Assembly: GCA_963969345.1 (NCBI GenBank)
Contig: OZ017768.1
Span: 8,084,718 to 8,148,717 of the forward strand
From: Turbatrix aceti
Taxonomy: Eukaryota > Nematoda > Chromadorea > Rhabditida > Panagrolaimidae
DNA: 64,000 bases
Reading direction: 5' to 3'
The translations under genes and the position numbers were made by a program. The notes under the pieces were generated by a model. It saw nothing but the letters and a program-made list of their open reading frames with translations, did not search any database and was not told the DNA's origin. Every line of letters starts with the position of its first letter. Within the stretch, counting starts at the first letter, position 1. Shown piece by piece: positions 42,908 through 54,460 of this stretch.

Positions 42908-42976
42908 ATGAACTTCCTGTACACCGTCCTCCTACACGATCTCGATGTGATGAAACTGTTTGTAACGCGAGAGTAG
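42908..42976 (+). pseudogene. Truncated MNFL peptide gene start, array copy 1
   Basis: The leader GTCTACA and the first nine residues (MNFLYTVLL) are intact, then the frame passes into unrelated sequence (reverse of 13,380-13,470) and stops after 22 residues. The signal peptide is cut short, so secretion is doubtful. The upstream region keeps parts of the family promoter. Confidence 0.65.
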
Positions 42977-43199
42977 CACTGTCATAGAAAGTTATTTGTC
43001 AGATTCAGTCGATGGTGGCGCCAAAATTTTCATAATTATAATTTCAAAAATTAATTAACAACATAAAAATCAAACCGGACAGTTCTGTTCTGTTTCGGCA
43101 CATTGCTAACACAAAACAACGTGTATTTTTACCTTTTCAACTCATATTTGTCAACAAATTGAAAAAATTTTAGTAAATTTTGCTTCAATTTTACGCTTT

Positions 43200-43305
43200 G
43201 GTAAAAAGGCGGGCCGGCCCGGCCCGGCCCGGGCCGGGCCGGGCCTTACCTCGAGCGGGCCGGGCCGACAAAAATTCGGCCCGTTGACACCCTTGCTTGC
43301 GCTGG
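43200..43305 (-). mobile_element. GGGCC-rich element end joined to the HSP70 scrap
   Basis: Read on the minus strand it begins CAAGGGTGTCAACGGGCCG, a hAT-like terminus, directly after the HSP70 codons for EFQRK, and continues into GGGCCGGGCC palindromic repeats. The other end is not clear. It is repeated in units 2-4 (45,769, 48,338 and 50,907 onward), with a different order of GGCCC blocks in unit 1. Confidence 0.45.
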
Positions 43306-43366
43306 AATTCGCCGGCAAAGTGATCGACGAGGCGGTCGTCAAAGTCCTCTCCGCCGAGGCAGACAA
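43306..43366 (-). pseudogene. HSP70 fragment (about 20 codons), array unit 1
   Basis: Encodes [21 protein letters not shown], in part the phosphate-2 region of HSP70. It is cut on one side by the GGGCC element and on the other by AT-rich DNA. The longer parent-like fragment is at 60,258-60,632. Confidence 0.8.
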
Positions 43367-44535
43367 ATGCATATAATATATTATGCAAACAAAAGTCAAG
43401 AGTCAAAACATTACAAATTTGTTCTTTGGGGTGCCGTTCCGGACCTGATCACGTACACCAGTCCTTTTTACATTACCAGGAGTACCGACTTTTATTCATG
43501 CCACAGCTTATGCACGTGCGTTTCAAAAATTATTTGGATCCATCGACAAGATTTCGCAAGGGCGGAAGAAAGATGCGCGGAGACAGCTGTTGTCAGTCTG
43601 CTTACGCAAAAAACTATGAAAAAGGGTTTGCAAACATTGCTCTTGTCCATCTGCTTACGCAAAAAGCTTGTACCGCCAAGCGCCATCATTTGCATTGCTA
43701 TTCGAAGAGACGCAGAGAAAAAGAACCTATGCACGCACGGTGTAAAAGGGAGGGTAGACGTTTTGGGAAGTTAATCCGCAGCAGCACTGCAGTCAGCGGC
43801 TAATGCCGGGTGGTAGCTTTAATAGAATAAAGTTCTTTGCGCAGTTGATTTCGAGCGCACCTAGAAAATTACTACCACGCGTACTAAAGTGGCGTTTTGG
43901 CAGCAAAAAGTAAGGGGAAGGTCTGGCTGCCCAATGTCAGTCGCTACTGCAGTAAAAAAAGAGTTTATTGCTCAGCGAGAATGGTCTACAAACAAGTTGC
44001 AATAGTCTAGTCTGTTCTATTATTGTCCTTCTGCACACTTTTTTACCATTTTGAGACCCCGGTTCAATTCTATACACGTTCAAACTTTTTTTATGTTTTC
44101 TCCGTTAAACAAAAAATTGAGAATTTCTCCGGAGAATCACAGGAGATTCTTCCTGGAAAAAAATCTCCCGGGAGATTTAAAGATGATATGAAACAAAAAC
44201 TAAAAAAATCCGTGTTTTTATAAATTGCTGTAAACAAAAATGCATTAGCAATGTGCTGAAACAGTAGAGAACTGTCCGTTTTGATTTTTATGTCCTTTAT
44301 TAATTTTTAAAAGAAGAAAAACATTATTGGACGCTTTTTGGCAAGCTGGGTCTCCCGGGAGATTTTGGGAGAATCTCCGGGGATTTCGGATGAATCTCCG
44401 GAGATTTTCTCCCAGGATTCAATCTCCCTGGAGATTTCGCCAAGTAAGGGGAACGTCTGGATCCACAAAAATTGGGCTTGCATTTTATTTATTTTTATCA
44501 CATTATTTATACAATTTTTCAGTCAAGAATCGGAA

Positions 44536-44676
44536 TCAGTCAAGGATGTCAACGTATACGTCGTTAACAACTTTCAGACCCGCGCCTCCGGCATTAAGAA
44601 CATCTTTGAAAATATTGCCGGCGACAGTCGTTGTAAAGAAAGCGACGAGAAGGAGGATGGTGTACAGGAAGTTCAT
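44536..44676 (-). CDS. MNFL-type secreted peptide precursor, NIFKDVL type, array copy 1
   Basis: Encodes 46 residues: the 20-residue family signal peptide, then a mature part starting NIFKDVLNAGGAGLKV and ending VYVDILD. It resembles the genes at 22,641 (broken) and 58,097 but carries a two-codon insertion (Tyr-Val). The upstream region is truncated: the TGAGCTCGTATTTATG box is replaced by TGAGATAGTTTTAAG, so expression may be lost or changed. No introns. Confidence 0.65.
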   Translation of the reverse strand: MNFLYTILLLVAFFTTTVAGNIFKDVLNAGGAGLKVVNDVYVDILD

Positions 44677-44985
44677 TGTAGACAGGATGTATCCAAAAGA
44701 TATGGAATTGTGAAAACTGAGATAGTTTTAAGTTTTTAAGTTTACAGTAAGGCAAAACTTTTTTCGGAAACAAACAAAAAAAATCAAGTTGGTTGGCACA
44801 CAAATACGAAATGATGCAAACCCCAACCCCGATTCGAAGATTCTGGTTATACTTTGTTATACAAATGTAATTCCACGAAATCTGAGCTTGCATTTTATTT
44901 ATCACATTATTTAAACAGTTTTTCAATCATAAATCGAAATCAGCCAAACTGTGCACTTTCCCGAACAAAGCAAACACATTTTTTT

Positions 44986-45123
44986 TCAGTGTTTGTGGAA
45001 AATTGATCCAAGTATTTCGGCGACTACATCAACACCGTATACACCGGCTTCGATAATCTCCGGAATTTGAATAGATGTGCCGACGAGGGCGAAGAGAAGA
45101 AGGATAGCGAGAAGGAACTGCAT
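44986..45123 (-). CDS. MQFL-type secreted peptide precursor, array copy 2
   Basis: Same 45-residue precursor as 41,792-41,929, with identical upstream box and leader. Confidence 0.7.
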   Translation of the reverse strand: MQFLLAILLLFALVGTSIQIPEIIEAGVYGVDVVAEILGSIFHKH

Positions 45124-45476
45124 TGTCTATAGACAAGGTGAATCCAAGTGATACGGAATGGTTGCACTGAGCTCGTATTTATGTGCTCTGGAGTACAGTA
45201 TAATGTTTTCTGCAAAACATTATTTTCCCACATTCTGCAGGTTTGGCAGAAGGCACGCTAAGTGCGATCACGGTAAATCCATTAGCCCCCTTTGTACTGT
45301 AAAAAAGTTTCTCATCAATTTCCGATTTCCGTGAAATTTGAAAAGTGTTGTACATCGGAAAAAGCACTTTGCGGATGTGTGTTTATGCTCCAAGAAGCAA
45401 TTTTTTGAACTTCTAGGAGCAGAAATACATGCTCAGTTTTCACAATTCCATATCTTTTGGATACATCATGTCTACA

Positions 45477-45545
45477 ATGAACTTCCTGTACACCGTCCTC
45501 CTACACGATCTCGATGTGATGAAACTGTTTGTAACGCGAGAGTAG
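45477..45545 (+). pseudogene. Truncated MNFL peptide gene start, array copy 2
   Basis: Identical 22-codon frame to the one at 42,908; same junction to unrelated sequence. Confidence 0.6.
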
Positions 45546-45874
45546 CACTGTCATAGAAAGTTATTTGTCAGATTCAGTCGATGGTGGCGCCAAAATTTTC
45601 ATAATTATAATTTCAAAAATTAATTAACAACATAAAAATCAAACCGGACAGTTCTGTTCTGTTTCGGCACATTGCTAACACAAAACAACGTGTATTTTTA
45701 CCTTTTCAACTCATATTTGTCAACAAATTGAAAAAATTTTAGTAAATTTTGCTTCAATTTTACGCTTTGGTAAAAAGGCGGGCCGGCCCGGCCCGGGCCG
45801 GGCCGGGCCGGGCCTTACCTCGAGCGGGCCGGGCCGACAAAAATTCGGCCCGTTGACACCCTTGCTTGCGCTGG

Positions 45875-45935
45875 AATTCGCCGGCAAAGTGATCGACGAG
45901 GCGGTCGTCAAAGTCCTCTCCGCCGAGGCAGACAA
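45875..45935 (-). pseudogene. HSP70 fragment, array unit 2
   Basis: Same short HSP70 piece as at 43,306, one unit on. Confidence 0.8.
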
Positions 45936-47104
45936 ATGCATATAATATATTATGCAAACAAAAGTCAAGAGTCAAAACATTACAAATTTGTTCTTTGGGG
46001 TGCCGTTCCGGACCTGATCACGTACACCAGTCCTTTTTACATTACCAGGAGTACCGACTTTTATTCATGCCACAGCTTATGCACGTGCGTTTCAAAAATT
46101 ATTTGGATCCATCGACAAGATTTCGCAAGGGCGGAAGAAAGATGCGCGGAGACAGCTGTTGTCAGTCTGCTTACGCAAAAAACTATGAAAAAGGGTTTGC
46201 AAACATTGCTCTTGTCCATCTGCTTACGCAAAAAGCTTGTACCGCCAAGCGCCATCATTTGCATTGCTATTCGAAGAGACGCAGAGAAAAAGAACCTATG
46301 CACGCACGGTGTAAAAGGGAGGGTAGACGTTTTGGGAAGTTAATCCGCAGCAGCACTGCAGTCAGCGGCTAATGCCGGGTGGTAGCTTTAATAGAATAAA
46401 GTTCTTTGCGCAGTTGATTTCGAGCGCACCTAGAAAATTACTACCACGCGTACTAAAGTGGCGTTTTGGCAGCAAAAAGTAAGGGGAAGGTCTGGCTGCC
46501 CAATGTCAGTCGCTACTGCAGTAAAAAAAGAGTTTATTGCTCAGCGAGAATGGTCTACAAACAAGTTGCAATAGTCTAGTCTGTTCTATTATTGTCCTTC
46601 TGCACACTTTTTTACCATTTTGAGACCCCGGTTCAATTCTATACACGTTCAAACTTTTTTTATGTTTTCTCCGTTAAACAAAAAATTGAGAATTTCTCCG
46701 GAGAATCACAGGAGATTCTTCCTGGAAAAAAATCTCCCGGGAGATTTAAAGATGATATGAAACAAAAACTAAAAAAATCCGTGTTTTTATAAATTGCTGT
46801 AAACAAAAATGCATTAGCAATGTGCTGAAACAGTAGAGAACTGTCCGTTTTGATTTTTATGTCCTTTATTAATTTTTAAAAGAAGAAAAACATTATTGGA
46901 CGCTTTTTGGCAAGCTGGGTCTCCCGGGAGATTTTGGGAGAATCTCCGGGGATTTCGGATGAATCTCCGCAGATTTTCTCCCAGGATTCAATCTCCCTGG
47001 AGATTTCGCCAAGTAAGGGGAACGTCTGGATCCACAAAAATTGGGCTTGCATTTTATTTATTTTTATCACATTATTTATACAATTTTTCAGTCAAGAATC
47101 GGAA

Positions 47105-47245
47105 TCAGTCAAGGATGTCAACGTATACGTCGTTAACAACTTTCAGACCCGCGCCTCCGGCATTAAGAACATCTTTGAAAATATTGCCGGCGACAGTCGT
47201 TGTAAAGAAAGCGACGAGAAGGAGGATGGTGTACAGGAAGTTCAT
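47105..47245 (-). CDS. NIFKDVL-type secreted peptide precursor, array copy 2
   Basis: Same 46-residue precursor and same altered upstream region as copy 1. Confidence 0.65.
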   Translation of the reverse strand: MNFLYTILLLVAFFTTTVAGNIFKDVLNAGGAGLKVVNDVYVDILD

Positions 47246-47554
47246 TGTAGACAGGATGTATCCAAAAGATATGGAATTGTGAAAACTGAGATAGTTTTAA
47301 GTTTTTAAGTTTACAGTAAGGCAAAACTTTTTTCGGAAACAAACAAAAAAAATCAAGTTGGTTGGCACACAAATACGAAATGATGCAAACCCCAACCCCG
47401 ATTCGAAGATTCTGGTTATACTTTGTTATACAAATGTAATTCCACGAAATCTGAGCTTGCATTTTATTTATCACATTATTTAAACAGTTTTTCAATCATA
47501 AATCGAAATCAGCCAAACTGTGCACTTTCCCGAACAAAGCAAACACATTTTTTT

Positions 47555-47692
47555 TCAGTGTTTGTGGAAAATTGATCCAAGTATTTCGGCGACTACATCA
47601 ACACCGTATACACCGGCTTCGATAATCTCCGGAATTTGAATAGATGTGCCGACGAGGGCGAAGAGAAGAAGGATAGCGAGAAGGAACTGCAT
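47555..47692 (-). CDS. MQFL-type secreted peptide precursor, array copy 3
   Basis: Same 45-residue precursor, one unit (2,569 bp) downstream of copy 2. Confidence 0.7.
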   Translation of the reverse strand: MQFLLAILLLFALVGTSIQIPEIIEAGVYGVDVVAEILGSIFHKH

Positions 47693-48045
47693 TGTCTATA
47701 GACAAGGTGAATCCAAGTGATACGGAATGGTTGCACTGAGCTCGTATTTATGTGCTCTGGAGTACAGTATAATGTTTTCTGCAAAACATTATTTTCCCAC
47801 ATTCTGCAGGTTTGGCAGAAGGCACGCTAAGTGCGATCACGGTAAATCCATTAGCCCCCTTTGTACTGTAAAAAAGTTTCTCATCAATTTCCGATTTCCG
47901 TGAAATTTGAAAAGTGTTGTACATCGGAAAAAGCACTTTGCGGATGTGTGTTTATGCTCCAAGAAGCAATTTTTTGAACTTCTAGGAGCAGAAATACATG
48001 CTCAGTTTTCACAATTCCATATCTTTTGGATACATCATGTCTACA

Positions 48046-48114
48046 ATGAACTTCCTGTACACCGTCCTCCTACACGATCTCGATGTGATGAAACTGTTTG
48101 TAACGCGAGAGTAG
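48046..48114 (+). pseudogene. Truncated MNFL peptide gene start, array copy 3
   Basis: Identical 22-codon frame, unit 3. Confidence 0.6.
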
Positions 48115-48443
48115 CACTGTCATAGAAAGTTATTTGTCAGATTCAGTCGATGGTGGCGCCAAAATTTTCATAATTATAATTTCAAAAATTAATTAACAAC
48201 ATAAAAATCAAACCGGACAGTTCTGTTCTGTTTCGGCACATTGCTAACACAAAACAACGTGTATTTTTACCTTTTCAACTCATATTTGTCAACAAATTGA
48301 AAAAATTTTAGTAAATTTTGCTTCAATTTTACGCTTTGGTAAAAAGGCGGGCCGGCCCGGCCCGGGCCGGGCCGGGCCGGGCCTTACCTCGAGCGGGCCG
48401 GGCCGACAAAAATTCGGCCCGTTGACACCCTTGCTTGCGCTGG

Positions 48444-48504
48444 AATTCGCCGGCAAAGTGATCGACGAGGCGGTCGTCAAAGTCCTCTCCGCCGAGGCAG
48501 ACAA
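48444..48504 (-). pseudogene. HSP70 fragment, array unit 3
   Basis: Same short HSP70 piece as at 43,306. Confidence 0.8.
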
Positions 48505-49673
48505 ATGCATATAATATATTATGCAAACAAAAGTCAAGAGTCAAAACATTACAAATTTGTTCTTTGGGGTGCCGTTCCGGACCTGATCACGTACACCAGT
48601 CCTTTTTACATTACCAGGAGTACCGACTTTTATTCATGCCACAGCTTATGCACGTGCGTTTCAAAAATTATTTGGATCCATCGACAAGATTTCGCAAGGG
48701 CGGAAGAAAGATGCGCGGAGACAGCTGTTGTCAGTCTGCTTACGCAAAAAACTATGAAAAAGGGTTTGCAAACATTGCTCTTGTCCATCTGCTTACGCAA
48801 AAAGCTTGTACCGCCAAGCGCCATCATTTGCATTGCTATTCGAAGAGACGCAGAGAAAAAGAACCTATGCACGCACGGTGTAAAAGGGAGGGTAGACGTT
48901 TTGGGAAGTTAATCCGCAGCAGCACTGCAGTCAGCGGCTAATGCCGGGTGGTAGCTTTAATAGAATAAAGTTCTTTGCGCAGTTGATTTCGAGCGCACCT
49001 AGAAAATTACTACCACGCGTACTAAAGTGGCGTTTTGGCAGCAAAAAGTAAGGGGAAGGTCTGGCTGCCCAATGTCAGTCGCTACTGCAGTAAAAAAAGA
49101 GTTTATTGCTCAGCGAGAATGGTCTACAAACAAGTTGCAATAGTCTAGTCTGTTCTATTATTGTCCTTCTGCACACTTTTTTACCATTTTGAGACCCCGG
49201 TTCAATTCTATACACGTTCAAACTTTTTTTATGTTTTCTCCGTTAAACAAAAAATTGAGAATTTCTCCGGAGAATCACAGGAGATTCTTCCTGGAAAAAA
49301 ATCTCCCGGGAGATTTAAAGATGATATGAAACAAAAACTAAAAAAATCCGTGTTTTTATAAATTGCTGTAAACAAAAATGCATTAGCAATGTGCTGAAAC
49401 AGTAGAGAACTGTCCGTTTTGATTTTTATGTCCTTTATTAATTTTTAAAAGAAGAAAAACATTATTGGACGCTTTTTGGCAAGCTGGGTCTCCCGGGAGA
49501 TTTTGGGAGAATCTCCGGGGATTTCGGATGAATCTCCGCAGATTTTCTCCCAGGATTCAATCTCCCTGGAGATTTCGCCAAGTAAGGGGAACGTCTGGAT
49601 CCACAAAAATTGGGCTTGCATTTTATTTATTTTTATCACATTATTTATACAATTTTTCAGTCAAGAATCGGAA

Positions 49674-49814
49674 TCAGTCAAGGATGTCAACGTATACGTC
49701 GTTAACAACTTTCAGACCCGCGCCTCCGGCATTAAGAACATCTTTGAAAATATTGCCGGCGACAGTCGTTGTAAAGAAAGCGACGAGAAGGAGGATGGTG
49801 TACAGGAAGTTCAT
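49674..49814 (-). CDS. NIFKDVL-type secreted peptide precursor, array copy 3
   Basis: Same 46-residue precursor, unit 3. Confidence 0.65.
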   Translation of the reverse strand: MNFLYTILLLVAFFTTTVAGNIFKDVLNAGGAGLKVVNDVYVDILD

Positions 49815-50123
49815 TGTAGACAGGATGTATCCAAAAGATATGGAATTGTGAAAACTGAGATAGTTTTAAGTTTTTAAGTTTACAGTAAGGCAAAACTTTT
49901 TTCGGAAACAAACAAAAAAAATCAAGTTGGTTGGCACACAAATACGAAATGATGCAAACCCCAACCCCGATTCGAAGATTCTGGTTATACTTTGTTATAC
50001 AAATGTAATTCCACGAAATCTGAGCTTGCATTTTATTTATCACATTATTTAAACAGTTTTTCAATCATAAATCGAAATCAGCCAAACTGTGCACTTTCCC
50101 GAACAAAGCAAACACATTTTTTT

Positions 50124-50261
50124 TCAGTGTTTGTGGAAAATTGATCCAAGTATTTCGGCGACTACATCAACACCGTATACACCGGCTTCGATAATCTCCG
50201 GAATTTGAATAGATGTGCCGACGAGGGCGAAGAGAAGAAGGATAGCGAGAAGGAACTGCAT
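50124..50261 (-). CDS. MQFL-type secreted peptide precursor, array copy 4
   Basis: Same 45-residue precursor, one unit downstream of copy 3. Confidence 0.7.
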   Translation of the reverse strand: MQFLLAILLLFALVGTSIQIPEIIEAGVYGVDVVAEILGSIFHKH

Positions 50262-50614
50262 TGTCTATAGACAAGGTGAATCCAAGTGATACGGAATGGT
50301 TGCACTGAGCTCGTATTTATGTGCTCTGGAGTACAGTATAATGTTTTCTGCAAAACATTATTTTCCCACATTCTGCAGGTTTGGCAGAAGGCACGCTAAG
50401 TGCGATCACGGTAAATCCATTAGCCCCCTTTGTACTGTAAAAAAGTTTCTCATCAATTTCCGATTTCCGTGAAATTTGAAAAGTGTTGTACATCGGAAAA
50501 AGCACTTTGCGGATGTGTGTTTATGCTCCAAGAAGCAATTTTTTGAACTTCTAGGAGCAGAAATACATGCTCAGTTTTCACAATTCCATATCTTTTGGAT
50601 ACATCATGTCTACA

Positions 50615-50683
50615 ATGAACTTCCTGTACACCGTCCTCCTACACGATCTCGATGTGATGAAACTGTTTGTAACGCGAGAGTAG
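50615..50683 (+). pseudogene. Truncated MNFL peptide gene start, array copy 4
   Basis: Identical 22-codon frame, unit 4. Confidence 0.6.
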
Positions 50684-51012
50684 CACTGTCATAGAAAGTT
50701 ATTTGTCAGATTCAGTCGATGGTGGCGCCAAAATTTTCATAATTATAATTTCAAAAATTAATTAACAACATAAAAATCAAACCGGACAGTTCTGTTCTGT
50801 TTCGGCACATTGCTAACACAAAACAACGTGTATTTTTACCTTTTCAACTCATATTTGTCAACAAATTGAAAAAATTTTAGTAAATTTTGCTTCAATTTTA
50901 CGCTTTGGTAAAAAGGCGGGCCGGCCCGGCCCGGGCCGGGCCGGGCCGGGCCTTACCTCGAGCGGGCCGGGCCGACAAAAATTCGGCCCGTTGACACCCT
51001 TGCTTGCGCTGG

Positions 51013-51073
51013 AATTCGCCGGCAAAGTGATCGACGAGGCGGTCGTCAAAGTCCTCTCCGCCGAGGCAGACAA
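51013..51073 (-). pseudogene. HSP70 fragment, array unit 4
   Basis: Same short HSP70 piece as at 43,306. Confidence 0.8.
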
Positions 51074-52242
51074 ATGCATATAATATATTATGCAAACAAA
51101 AGTCAAGAGTCAAAACATTACAAATTTGTTCTTTGGGGTGCCGTTCCGGACCTGATCACGTACACCAGTCCTTTTTACATTACCAGGAGTACCGACTTTT
51201 ATTCATGCCACAGCTTATGCACGTGCGTTTCAAAAATTATTTGGATCCATCGACAAGATTTCGCAAGGGCGGAAGAAAGATGCGCGGAGACAGCTGTTGT
51301 CAGTCTGCTTACGCAAAAAACTATGAAAAAGGGTTTGCAAACATTGCTCTTGTCCATCTGCTTACGCAAAAAGCTTGTACCGCCAAGCGCCATCATTTGC
51401 ATTGCTATTCGAAGAGACGCAGAGAAAAAGAACCTATGCACGCACGGTGTAAAAGGGAGGGTAGACGTTTTGGGAAGTTAATCCGCAGCAGCACTGCAGT
51501 CAGCGGCTAATGCCGGGTGGTAGCTTTAATAGAATAAAGTTCTTTGCGCAGTTGATTTCGAGCGCACCTAGAAAATTACTACCACGCGTACTAAAGTGGC
51601 GTTTTGGCAGCAAAAAGTAAGGGGAAGGTCTGGCTGCCCAATGTCAGTCGCTACTGCAGTAAAAAAAGAGTTTATTGCTCAGCGAGAATGGTCTACAAAC
51701 AAGTTGCAATAGTCTAGTCTGTTCTATTATTGTCCTTCTGCACACTTTTTTACCATTTTGAGACCCCGGTTCAATTCTATACACGTTCAAACTTTTTTTA
51801 TGTTTTCTCCGTTAAACAAAAAATTGAGAATTTCTCCGGAGAATCACAGGAGATTCTTCCTGGAAAAAAATCTCCCGGGAGATTTAAAGATGATATGAAA
51901 CAAAAACTAAAAAAATCCGTGTTTTTATAAATTGCTGTAAACAAAAATGCATTAGCAATGTGCTGAAACAGTAGAGAACTGTCCGTTTTGATTTTTATGT
52001 CCTTTATTAATTTTTAAAAGAAGAAAAACATTATTGGACGCTTTTTGGCAAGCTGGGTCTCCCGGGAGATTTTGGGAGAATCTCCGGGGATTTCGGATGA
52101 ATCTCCGGAGATTTTCTCCCAGGATTCAATCTCCCTGGAGATTTCGCCAAGTAAGGGGAACGTCTGGATCCACAAAAATTGGGCTTGCATTTTATTTATT
52201 TTTATCACATTATTTATACAATTTTTCAGTCAAGAATCGGAA

Positions 52243-52383
52243 TCAGTCAAGGATGTCAACGTATACGTCGTTAACAACTTTCAGACCCGCGCCTCCGGCA
52301 TTAAGAACATCTTTGAAAATATTGCCGGCGACAGTCGTTGTAAAGAAAGCGACGAGAAGGAGGATGGTGTACAGGAAGTTCAT
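52243..52383 (-). CDS. NIFKDVL-type secreted peptide precursor, array copy 4
   Basis: Same 46-residue precursor, unit 4. Confidence 0.65.
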   Translation of the reverse strand: MNFLYTILLLVAFFTTTVAGNIFKDVLNAGGAGLKVVNDVYVDILD

Positions 52384-52692
52384 TGTAGACAGGATGTATC
52401 CAAAAGATATGGAATTGTGAAAACTGAGATAGTTTTAAGTTTTTAAGTTTACAGTAAGGCAAAACTTTTTTCGGAAACAAACAAAAAAAATCAAGTTGGT
52501 TGGCACACAAATACGAAATGATGCAAACCCCAACCCCGATTCGAAGATTCTGGTTATACTTTGTTATACAAATGTAATTCCACGAAATCTGAGCTTGCAT
52601 TTTATTTATCACATTATTTAAACAGTTTTTCAATCATAAATCGAAATCAGCCAAACTGTGCACTTTCCCGAACAAAGCAAACACATTTTTTT

Positions 52693-52830
52693 TCAGTGTT
52701 TGTGGAAAATTGATCCAAGTATTTCGGCGACTACATCAACACCGTATACACCGGCTTCGATAATCTCCGGAATTTGAATAGATGTGCCGACGAGGGCGAA
52801 GAGAAGAAGGATAGCGAGAAGGAACTGCAT
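52693..52830 (-). CDS. MQFL-type secreted peptide precursor, array copy 5
   Basis: Same 45-residue precursor in the last, partial unit; the array ends about 550 bp further on, inside the flank. Confidence 0.7.
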   Translation of the reverse strand: MQFLLAILLLFALVGTSIQIPEIIEAGVYGVDVVAEILGSIFHKH

Positions 52831-53183
52831 TGTCTATAGACAAGGTGAATCCAAGTGATACGGAATGGTTGCACTGAGCTCGTATTTATGTGCTCTGGAG
52901 TACAGTATAATGTTTTCTGCAAAACATTATTTTCCCACATTCTGCAGGTTTGGCAGAAGGCACGCTAAGTGCGATCACGGTAAATCCATTAGCCCCCTTT
53001 GTACTGTAAAAAAGTTTCTCATCAATTTCCGATTTCCGTGAAATTTGAAAAGTGTTGTACATCGGAAAAAGCACTTTGCGGATGTGTGTTTATGCTCCAA
53101 GAAGCAATTTTTTGAACTTCTAGGAGCAGAAATACATGCTCAGTTTTCACAATTCCATATCTTTTGGATACATCATGTCTACA

Positions 53184-53252
53184 ATGAACTTCCTGTACAC
53201 CGTCCTCCTACACGATCTCGATGTGATGAAACTGTTTGTAACGCGAGAGTAG
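53184..53252 (+). pseudogene. Truncated MNFL peptide gene start, array copy 5
   Basis: Identical 22-codon frame, partial last unit. Confidence 0.6.
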
Positions 53253-53386
53253 CACTGTCATAGAAAGTTATTTGTCAGATTCAGTCGATGGTGGCGCCAA
53301 AATTTTCATAATTATAATTTCAAAAATTAATTAACAACATAAAAATCAAACCGGACAGTTCTCTTCTGTTTCGGCACATTGCTAAC

Positions 53387-54460
53387 GCATTTTTGTTTAC
53401 AGCAATTTATAAAAACACGGATTTTTTATTTTTTGTTTCGTATCATCTTTAAATCTCCCGGGAGATTTTTTTTACCGGGAGAATCTCCTGTGATTCTCCG
53501 GAGAAATTCAAAATTTGACCGGGGGGCTACCCCCGGCTTCACCCCCGCGGGGATCCCCGCTTCGAACCCTAGTAAGAACCTTGCCATGCTATTCGGATGA
53601 TTTCGATTTATAATTGAAAAACGGTTTAAATAATGTGATAAATAAAATGCAAGCTCAGATTTCGTTTTTGGTGACAGTTTTTCTAAACTTTTTATTGCCA
53701 AAAACAATTGACACTATTTGTCATTTTTGGAAAGATAACATCAATTTCGGCACCGTTAAACTGATTTTACCCTTACTTTGTTTGTGTTATCTGTACGGAA
53801 AATTTAAATTTGTTCGCGCACAAACTCGAACAAAGCAAATCTGTTCTCGAACAAACACGAGCGCAAAAATTTGAACTTGTTCGCAAACGAACTCAAACGA
53901 ACACAAACGTCCGCCCATCTTTGAGAAAATACGGGTTACCCAACCTGATCATGCCCCTTGGACCTTCACCAGCATCATCAGAATACATACAATTGCCAGG
54001 AAAATGGCAGAATAGATATCGATTCTCATTTATGCATTTGCTTATACAAATGCTTTCCAAAATTTAGTGGTATTCAGCCACAAGCTTTCGCAAGGGCGGA
54101 ATTCAATGTTTACCTCAAACTTGGGTAATTAAACCGAAGATGGATGCTCGTAGGCAGCTTTTGTCTACCTGCTTACGCAAAAAGCTTGATTGAACAAGCG
54201 ACATCATTGATATTGCATTTTTCATGGAGACGCAGAGAAAGAGAACCTATGCACGCACGGTGTGTAAGGGAGGGGAGACGTTTTGGGAAGTTAATCCGCA
54301 GCAGCACTGCAGTCAGCGGCTGATGCAGGGTGGTAGGCTTTAATAAAAGAAGCACATTGCGCAGTTGATTTTCGAGCGAACAGAGAAAATTACTACCACC
54401 TACCCTAAAATCGCATTTTGGCAGCGAAAAGTAAAGGGAAGGTCTGGCTGCCCGATGTCA
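53387..54460. repeat. Mosaic of dispersed blocks after the array, with a peptide-gene scrap
   Basis: Holds an inverted piece of the CTCCGGAGAATC block (53,387-53,515), a short G/C-rich palindromic insert (53,517-53,560), the last seven codons plus stop of a DSDDLLDD-type peptide gene (NLAMLFG, 53,576-53,600), the GTTCG-rich repeat (53,690-53,920) and the GCAGCAGCACTGCAG block. No intact gene. Confidence 0.6.

Larger units (their letters stand above)
41697..53386. repeat. Tandem array of a 2,569-bp unit, about 4.4 copies
   Basis: Units repeat at exactly 2,569 bp from the second copy on (for example start codons at 45,477, 48,046, 50,615, 53,184). The first unit is longer because of a MITE at 42,074-42,686 and small indels. 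Each unit holds an MQFL peptide gene (minus), a broken MNFL start (plus), a G/C palindrome, an HSP70 scrap, the dispersed CTCCGGAGAATC block and an MNFL peptide gene (minus). Units 2-4 differ at very few positions, so the array is young or homogenised. Confidence 0.95.

Noticed and set aside
43367..43803. 125- and 135-codon frames repeated in every array unit and inverted at 59,813-60,249
   Set aside because: They overlap dispersed repeats and an HSP70 scrap in other frames, have no domain, and recur only because the DNA block is copied.
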